Origin: Bimastos eiseni
Taxonomy: Eukaryota > Annelida > Clitellata > Crassiclitellata > Lumbricidae
Direction: 5' to 3'
DNA: 64,000 nucleotides
Assembly (NCBI GenBank): GCA_959347315.1
Contig: OY365813.1
Span: 15,427,208 to 15,491,207, forward strand
The translations under genes and the position numbers were made by a program. Every line of letters starts with the position of its first letter. Position 1 is the stretch's first letter. Below are positions 59,344 through 64,000 of this stretch, piece after piece. Below the pieces are notes generated by a model. It saw nothing but the letters and a program-made list of their open reading frames with translations. It made no database searches and was not told the origin of the DNA.

Positions 59344-59624
59344 CTAGAGCAGAAAGACATTAAATATATAAAAAAGGGAATTCGTCATCATGATCACGCT
59401 AAAGACAAATGGAACACAACATAATGTAAATGTAACTATTAGTAGTAGCTTCTATCGCAACTTAGGGATTCTTTACGCGTATAGCACCATAGAAGTAGCT
59501 TGCGCTCCATAAACGGTCATAATTACAATTACTATTTACAACTACAGCCTTAGAAAGCATTAACATTCAGGCTCATTTTGTAATTTAATGGCAACTTTCA
59601 GTCATTTCCACATTCCTAATTATT

Positions 59625-59830
59625 GTGAATTTGTATTTATGGATTTATAAATTGCCTCTCCCAATTAACCTAATCAGAGGCACTCCCAGGGCAAAGAGCC
59701 CAAGTCTTCAGGAGACTGTTAGGTGCAGCTCAACACATGCTAAAAATCATGGGATGAATCATAGCTATAAGGAAGATGATTCCAGAGCAAGACTATCAAT
59801 CCAGAGCAAGAGGCTAGCTGGTGCATATGC
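59625..59830 (-). mobile_element. LINE 3'-end remnant in DEPDC1 intron 3
   Basis: TATGGATTTATAAATTGCCT...AATCAGAGGCACTCCCAGGG reads on the minus strand as the usual G-S-A-S-D... tail, then AGGCAATTTATAAATCC. Same orientation as the host gene. Confidence 0.5.
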
Positions 59831-60098
59831 ACGGTGTTGGGTAGAAGCAGTCCAAGTCACCGATAGGTCACAGAGGACAACCAGAAGCAGACAAAGGAGG
59901 TCAACGAATAAGATCATAAAGATAGTGTGGTGGGGCCTGACCCAAAAATGATCTCAAAGTGAAGAATAGAACTTCAATGCGAATACGAACAAATCGGAAG
60001 AATGAGCGGAAGGCATTGTAAGTGGTCAATCATGAAAATCGACAGTGAGACAATTCCAAAATGACAATAATGCCGAAAGTAATGAAACATCAACACAC

Positions 60099-61097
60099 CT
60101 TTGACAGAAATCTAGAAGTAACTGCAGCTCAGACGGTGACTTCGCTTGGGATAGATACGAATTTGATTTGATCAGAGGCTCAAAATCCATTTCTGGTTCA
60201 ATGACTGGTTCAAATAGTGAGGCCTTATGAGCATCCAGTACATTACTGAGCGTTCCAGTCTCGAACTTTTTCAGTTGTTTTGTTTTAAATAACGAAGCTG
60301 TACGAGCGTCCAAATCGTTCCTCACTGTTCCAGTCTCAAACGCATTTAGTTGTTCCATTTTTAGAAAATCACTTGCCCTAAGATTTTCCTCTGCTGACAG
60401 ATTTTGTGGCAATTGGGCATGCACACCCAGTTTCGTGTCGAATGGCCCCAATTCAGACCAGATCGTCTCACGACTAATTGCTGGGTACCTTCTTGCCGAA
60501 TCGGTTCTCTTTAATGGTTCATTAGATCTGTCTCTGAGCCCAGCATTATCTGAGAACTCCTTTCGTAATCTCAAAGACAGGCTCGGCACACAAATTCTGT
60601 GTGCTTTTGTGTCCCCTGCTTTTGAAAACTGGCTTTTTACTCTTGACACTGAATGTCTTCTGTGTAAACCTGGCAATTCAGAACATCCACTGGACCATTT
60701 TTCATCAAGAGCTGCCTCGTGAGCAGACAAGCGTGGCGCACAACCTCTTGGAGCATTTCTGGCATCAGTGCTTGTACCATTGGCACCTGTCCCTGAAGTG
60801 AAATTTATTTTTCCAAAAGTTGGTGAACCAAACAGTTCTCTAGCCAGCATTTCTTCGCCGATAGAAGGATGAGGTGCTACAGTCGAGGGTACCTGCCTTG
60901 TGCCTGTTTTCGGAGAATTATAAAGTGCCTTTTGTTCTTCTTGAACAACACAATTTGTGTTCTCTGTCTGAACCTCTTCTACTTGACTGTATGAGTTACA
61001 GTTCAAGCCTCGGGCTATTTCAACCTCACAAATTTGGTGATCGTTCAGAGCCTGGCATGGTAATCCCCATTCACCAAAGGCTTCATAGTCACAGAAC
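60099..61097 (-). CDS. DEPDC1: DEPDC1 exon 3 (long middle region, residues 117-450)
   Basis: Acceptor GCTGTATTATAG/GTTCTGTGAC completes Arg117 and continues F-C-D-Y-E-A-F-G-E-W. Donor GTCAAAG/GTGTGTTG (phase 2). The 999-nt exon encodes mostly disordered sequence rich in Ser, Thr, Glu and Arg, with no recognised domain. It is longer than the equivalent segment in vertebrates. Near residues 358-408 a 25-residue tandem repeat (F-E-T-G-T ... N-x-L-D-A ... A-S-L-F) is present. The exon ends L-Q-L-L-L-D-F-C-Q-R. The frame continues into the intron to 60026. Confidence 0.88.
60205..60365. repeat. 75-bp internal duplication in DEPDC1 exon 3
   Basis: GTTCCAGTCTCGAAC at 60252 and GTTCCAGTCTCAAAC at 60327 are 75 bases apart. 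The surrounding codons give two copies plus partial flanks of a 25-residue unit, in frame and diverged. Confidence 0.85.
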
Positions 61098-61734
61098 CTA
61101 TAATACAGCATAAAACCATGTACCATTAAATAAACATATCAAAGTCAATAAAAATCAACACTATATGCAAGTACCAAGAAGACAGCCATGTTCATTTAGG
61201 CCACACAGGGTCCACTTGTAGGCCTCCAGAGGATCACAGTGAGACTAAATGGACCCAGTGGCTATGGCTAAGTTGGTATGTTCTAACTACAATTTGCCAA
61301 TCAATCCATGTCAAATCCCGTCAGCACATTCAGTAAAGATAACAATGCAGAGGATTGGATCCAGTATTAAAATTGGTTCTTCATAAATATTGTATTTTAT
61401 TTATTTGCCAAACTATAGCACTCTGATGTACAGGCATCTGACAAACTAAGTCAAAAATAGAAACACAGTTAAAATTCAATCAATGATTCAATCCATGGTT
61501 CAATTAATCTAACAACAGAGAAACCTTTCCTTGTATGACTTGGCAACTGTCAAATTCCCTCAACCAATTGAGATACAAACCAGACACAAAGGTGAGTGCA
61601 TCAGTAGACCAATGCTCTCACACATATTTTTACATTATATATCAAATAATGTATAAAATATGTTTCTCACATATTCCAAAAATGTAAGAAAAATACTGGT
61701 CGACCAGTCATCTAGATGTACGGACCAGTCAACA

Positions 61735-61910
61735 GCAGTCATCTAGATGTACGGACCAGTCAACAGCGGCGGCCTCTTGCTCTGCAACACGCTCCATTGG
61801 CATTGCGCTTGTTGCCCAGGGTCACTAACTCATTTTATACTTGCCTTAAAACTGTTCTTTTCAAATAGTGGCCTTGAAGGAGCGCTATATAAATCTTTGA
61901 AATTAATCAA
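61735..61910 (+). mobile_element. LINE 3'-end remnant and short duplication in DEPDC1 intron 2
   Basis: ATCTAGATGTACGGACCAGT followed by CAACAGC is tandemly duplicated at 61710-61766. Downstream, CTTGCCTTAAAACTGTTCTTTTC ... GGAGCGCTATATAAATCTTT is the typical L-K-T-x-L-F-x and GCGCTATATAAA end. Confidence 0.5.
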
Positions 61911-61985
61911 TGAATGAACAGCTAACGAATGCATATGCCATATTTATAGCACATTATCTATAAAATCAAGATCTTGATCACCCAC

Positions 61986-62254
61986 CTGTAAAGTGCTCTG
62001 TTATCCTGGATTTTGTCATTGTCGTAAGCTTTCTCTCGAACATCTACAAGCATCCTCTCAAGTCTCTGCATTGTCTGGATTAGGGCAAGAGTTTGTTCTC
62101 GAGTAAAGTCCACCTTAAAACGATCAGTCTTCAGTTGTTCCTGAAGCCATGTAACGGCTTCTGAGGCAACGAAGCAGTTCTGGTGAAACTTGAAAGAACG
62201 GAAGTGTCGTCCTGTCGGGCAGCTTGTACGGAACATCTTACTGGCGGCTTTATA
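61986..62254 (-). CDS. DEPDC1: DEPDC1 exon 2 (DEP domain, residues 28-117)
   Basis: Acceptor TTCCTTGCAG/TATAAAGCC, donor TTACAG/GTGGGTG (phase 2). The product is a complete DEP fold pattern: S-K-M-F-R-T...C-P-T-G-R-H, then N-C-F-V-A-S-E-A-V-T-W-L, F-T-R-E-Q-T-L-A-L-I, and the terminal D-N-R-A-L-Y-R-F (the last two residues across the junction). The C-F-x-x-x-E-A-V-x-W-L and D-N-x-x-L-F/Y-R-F signatures are those of DEPDC1-type DEP domains. These domains bind membranes or receptors in other families. Confidence 0.92.
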
Positions 62255-62589
62255 CTGCAAGGAATATTACAACAAAAGTGATTTATTTTCTAGATTATGT
62301 AGATCTTGATGCAATGCTTTCAGCAGATAATCTTTGAGGATTTTATCCAGTTTTAAGCTGATCTGTTCATCAAGCGCTTGATCCAAGACTGGTTCAGCTG
62401 AGAATAATATAAATCACGCAAAGACCTGAAACGGATTAAGAATTACATCGGTAACTGCAACCCCTCAACAAGTTCTGCATGAGATGGGTGCAGTGGCAAA
62501 TAACGGAATTGAATCAATGGAGCGTGATAAATAATTATGAAACACTATAATTTTTTTAAAAACATACAATCGATTAGATGTTAATTAAC

Positions 62590-62910
62590 CAAGGCAAACT
62601 GCCCGTCGTAATCTTTCAGACACTCCGGCATGTTACCCGCAGGTGTATTGGAGTATAATAAATAATTAAGAAAGGCTATTATTTGAAAAACTACGTATTT
62701 AATTAGAAGCAAACTTACCCATAACGTCAAGGCGAACTGCCCGTCGTAATCTTTCAGACACTCCGGCATGTTACCTGCAGGTGTATTGGAGTATAATAAA
62801 TAATTAAGAAAGGCTATTATTTGAAAAACTACGCATTTAATTAGAAGCAAACTTACCCATAACGTCAAGGCGAACTGCCCGTCGTAATCTTTCAGACACT
62901 CCGGCATATC
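62590..62910. repeat. 138-bp tandem triplication of DEPDC1 exon 1 and its donor region
   Basis: GCCCGTCGTAATCTTTCAGA begins at 62601, 62739 and 62877, exactly 138 bases apart. Copies 62739 and 62877 include the GTAAGT donor; the 62601 copy is truncated and ends in another sequence (GTTAATTAA). Units differ by only a few bases. Since 138 is divisible by 3, the minus-strand frame stays open through all three copies and closes with TAA at about 62581-62589. Confidence 0.95.
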
Positions 62911-62937
62911 ATCCGCAGACCAACGTAATCCGTTCAT
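62857..62937 (-). CDS. DEPDC1: DEPDC1 exon 1 (residues 1-27)
   Basis: The ATG at 62937-62935 opens M-N-G-L-R-W-S-A-D-D-M-P-E-C-L. There is no in-frame ATG farther upstream before stops at about 62970. Phase 0 donor TTATGG/GTAAGTTTGC. The end of the exon (F-A-L-T-L-W) leads into the DEP domain of exon 2, like the A-T-K-L-W lead-in of vertebrate DEPDC1. The 3' part of this exon and the start of intron 1 are tandemly copied downstream. Confidence 0.8.
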
Positions 62938-63364
62938 ATTCGTACTCGTATCCAATGCAGTCACGTATTACTAGAATATACACTTTACTGCAACTCTTAA
63001 TACCCTTCTACGCTCAAGGTCTTAAATGCTTCCGATTGATGTGAAAATTAACAAGCACAGCTACACTCTGGTAATTGTTGTTGCGAGAGATTTAAATCAG
63101 TCGCTCTCCTTTCCCATTGGCCGCCTCGCAAAAAACTTCCGGTTAACATAAGGTGAGTAAGGTAGCGATAATAAGCACGAAGTTCTGTCTTGTTCTGTGC
63201 TCAAACGTAACAGATGTCACCAAATTAATTTTTCTTTGAAGAAACTAAACGCCTTTGGTCCATAAAAATTTTTCTTCACTTTTTCTGGATAACGTTAACA
63301 TATATGGTGGTTACAGAATTTAACCAAGAGATCATGCAGCGTCGTTGTTAGTAATTTTGTTTTA
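62938..63364 (-). promoter_or_regulatory. Upstream region of DEPDC1 with CCAAT box and CHR-like TTTAAA
   Basis: Read on the minus strand, CGGCCAATGGG (plus 63114-63124) is followed about 20 bases later by GATTTAAATC (plus 63089-63098), 150-180 bases before the ATG. NF-Y boxes closely followed by a CHR element (TTYGAA or TTTAAA) are typical of vertebrate G2/M genes, including DEPDC1. TTTAAA alone is common in A+T-rich DNA, so this is suggestive only. No other feature is seen here. Confidence 0.3.
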
Positions 63365-63700
63365 TTGTAATAGAACACTTATATAGCGCCATCTGTTATC
63401 AGACGCGCTCACAACTCAACACAGAATAGCTAAAGGGAGAACAGGAAAGGCAGCAGAGGAAAAAGAGCAACTCCTCCTGAAGAGAATGGGGAGGCTATTC
63501 CAGCTAGTGGGACCTGCGTAGGCGAAGCTCCTGAATTGGGCCGTGGGAGAGAGCGCACGTGGGGGAAACACCAGTAGTCCGCGGGCAGAGGAACGAAGGG
63601 AAGACCGGTGCGGAATAGAGGAGACCCTAGACACCCTATAGAGCAGAAGGTCAGATAGGGTAGGCGGTGGCAGACCCAAGACGAAACGTTGTTGCTAATA
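63365..63700 (-). pseudogene. CR1/L2-type LINE 3' fragment
   Basis: The minus strand reads R-S-S-A-R-G-L-L-V-F-P, F-R-S-F-A-Y-A-G-P-T-S-W-N-S-L-P and a stop near 63416, followed by GATGGCGCTATATAAGTGTT (plus 63376-63395), the family tail. It is truncated at about 63700. 63700-64000 holds nothing recognisable. Confidence 0.75.
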
Positions 63701-64000
63701 ATTTTATCAACGTCGCTCTGCCTGCGGAAACTGTAGGCCTACTGGCAATAGTAGGATGAGTGCTGGAATAACCCAAGTTGTACAAGAGTGTGTTTGGTTG
63801 TTTAGATTTTTAGTATTGTAATCTATTTAGACCTTTTAGTTTTGGGTTTTTACGTAGGAACACCGAACACAAAAATTACCTCGAAGAAATTCCCTTAATC
63901 CATTATCTGTTACAAATGACAATTATAATAAATTTAGAACTTCTCATTTAAAAAAGTAAAAAACATATCCATTGAATCGCCGGAGCATTGCATCCATGCC

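Larger units (their letters stand above)
50289..62937 (-). other. DEPDC1: Gene span: DEPDC1-family protein, 11 coding exons, 961 residues
   Basis: Exons (minus): 62857-62937, 61986-62254, 60099-61097, 59228-59343, 56846-57025, 54699-55268, 53925-54091, 53165-53310, 52754-52811, 51761-51943, 50289-50405. Lengths sum to 2886 nt and phases agree at all ten junctions; all have GT-AG ends. The domain order (DEP near the N terminus, disordered middle, RhoGAP-like region interrupted by a long insertion, conserved C-terminal block) is that of DEPDC1/DEPDC1B. The C-terminal half follows human DEPDC1 motif by motif. In vertebrates these are cell-cycle (G2/M) proteins linked to Rho signalling, adhesion and mitotic progression; the role here is inferred. 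Confidence 0.9.

Noticed and set aside
60435..61113. Plus-strand frames opposite DEPDC1 exon 3
   Set aside because: Antisense shadows of a well-supported exon.

Overview
This is a eukaryotic draft-assembly window, with a 200-base run of N at 25941-26140. It comes from an invertebrate animal genome. The evidence is two intron-rich animal genes on the minus strand, abundant non-LTR retrotransposon debris of the CR1/L2, RTE and R2-like (restriction-type endonuclease) kinds, many hAT-like and TA-flanked non-autonomous DNA transposons, and very heavy micro- and minisatellite content. The recurrent motif TAGGCCTA and the LINE tails ending near GCGCTATATAAA suggest a marine deuterostome such as an echinoderm or relative, but that is inference only.

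Gene 1 (minus, 656-39439) is a cholecystokinin/gastrin-type class A GPCR. I rebuilt it from three exons: 39064-39439 (N terminus to mid TM3), 16048-16422 (TM3 to TM5) and 656-1293 (ICL3, TM6, TM7, tail). Both introns are phase 1, the coding total is 1389 nt and the product is 462 residues. Intron 1 (22.6 kb) appears to use a GC-AG donor, and intron 2 is 14.8 kb. The introns are mostly simple repeats, MITEs and LINE pieces.

Gene 2 (minus, 50289-62937) is a DEPDC1-family gene: an N-terminal DEP domain, a long low-complexity middle, a split RhoGAP-like region and the conserved C-terminal tail. I rebuilt it as 11 exons, 2886 nt and 961 residues, with matching phases at all ten junctions. Its first exon is followed by 138-bp tandem partial copies of itself, and exon 3 carries a 75-bp internal duplication.

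Layout: 0.5-1.3 kb CCKR last exon, with a 21-bp minisatellite running through its stop codon; 1.3-16 kb intron 2, with hAT-like elements, a 48-bp minisatellite carrying repeated TTACGTCA octamers, and triplet and tetranucleotide arrays; 16.0-16.4 kb exon 2; 16.4-39 kb intron 1, with an R2-like LINE fragment, an RTE-like fragment, an 11-bp array, two TA-flanked MITEs, a (GA)98 tract and the gap; 39.1-39.4 kb exon 1; 40.0-40.8 kb nested MITEs in the CCKR upstream region; 43.8-47.6 kb decayed LINEs; 50.3-62.9 kb DEPDC1, with LINE and SINE insertions in its introns; 63.4-63.7 kb a LINE 3' end.

The two genes share a strand but have no evident functional link. No tRNA or rRNA gene, CRISPR array or prokaryotic feature was found. 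Most open reading frames in the window are artefacts of simple repeats.
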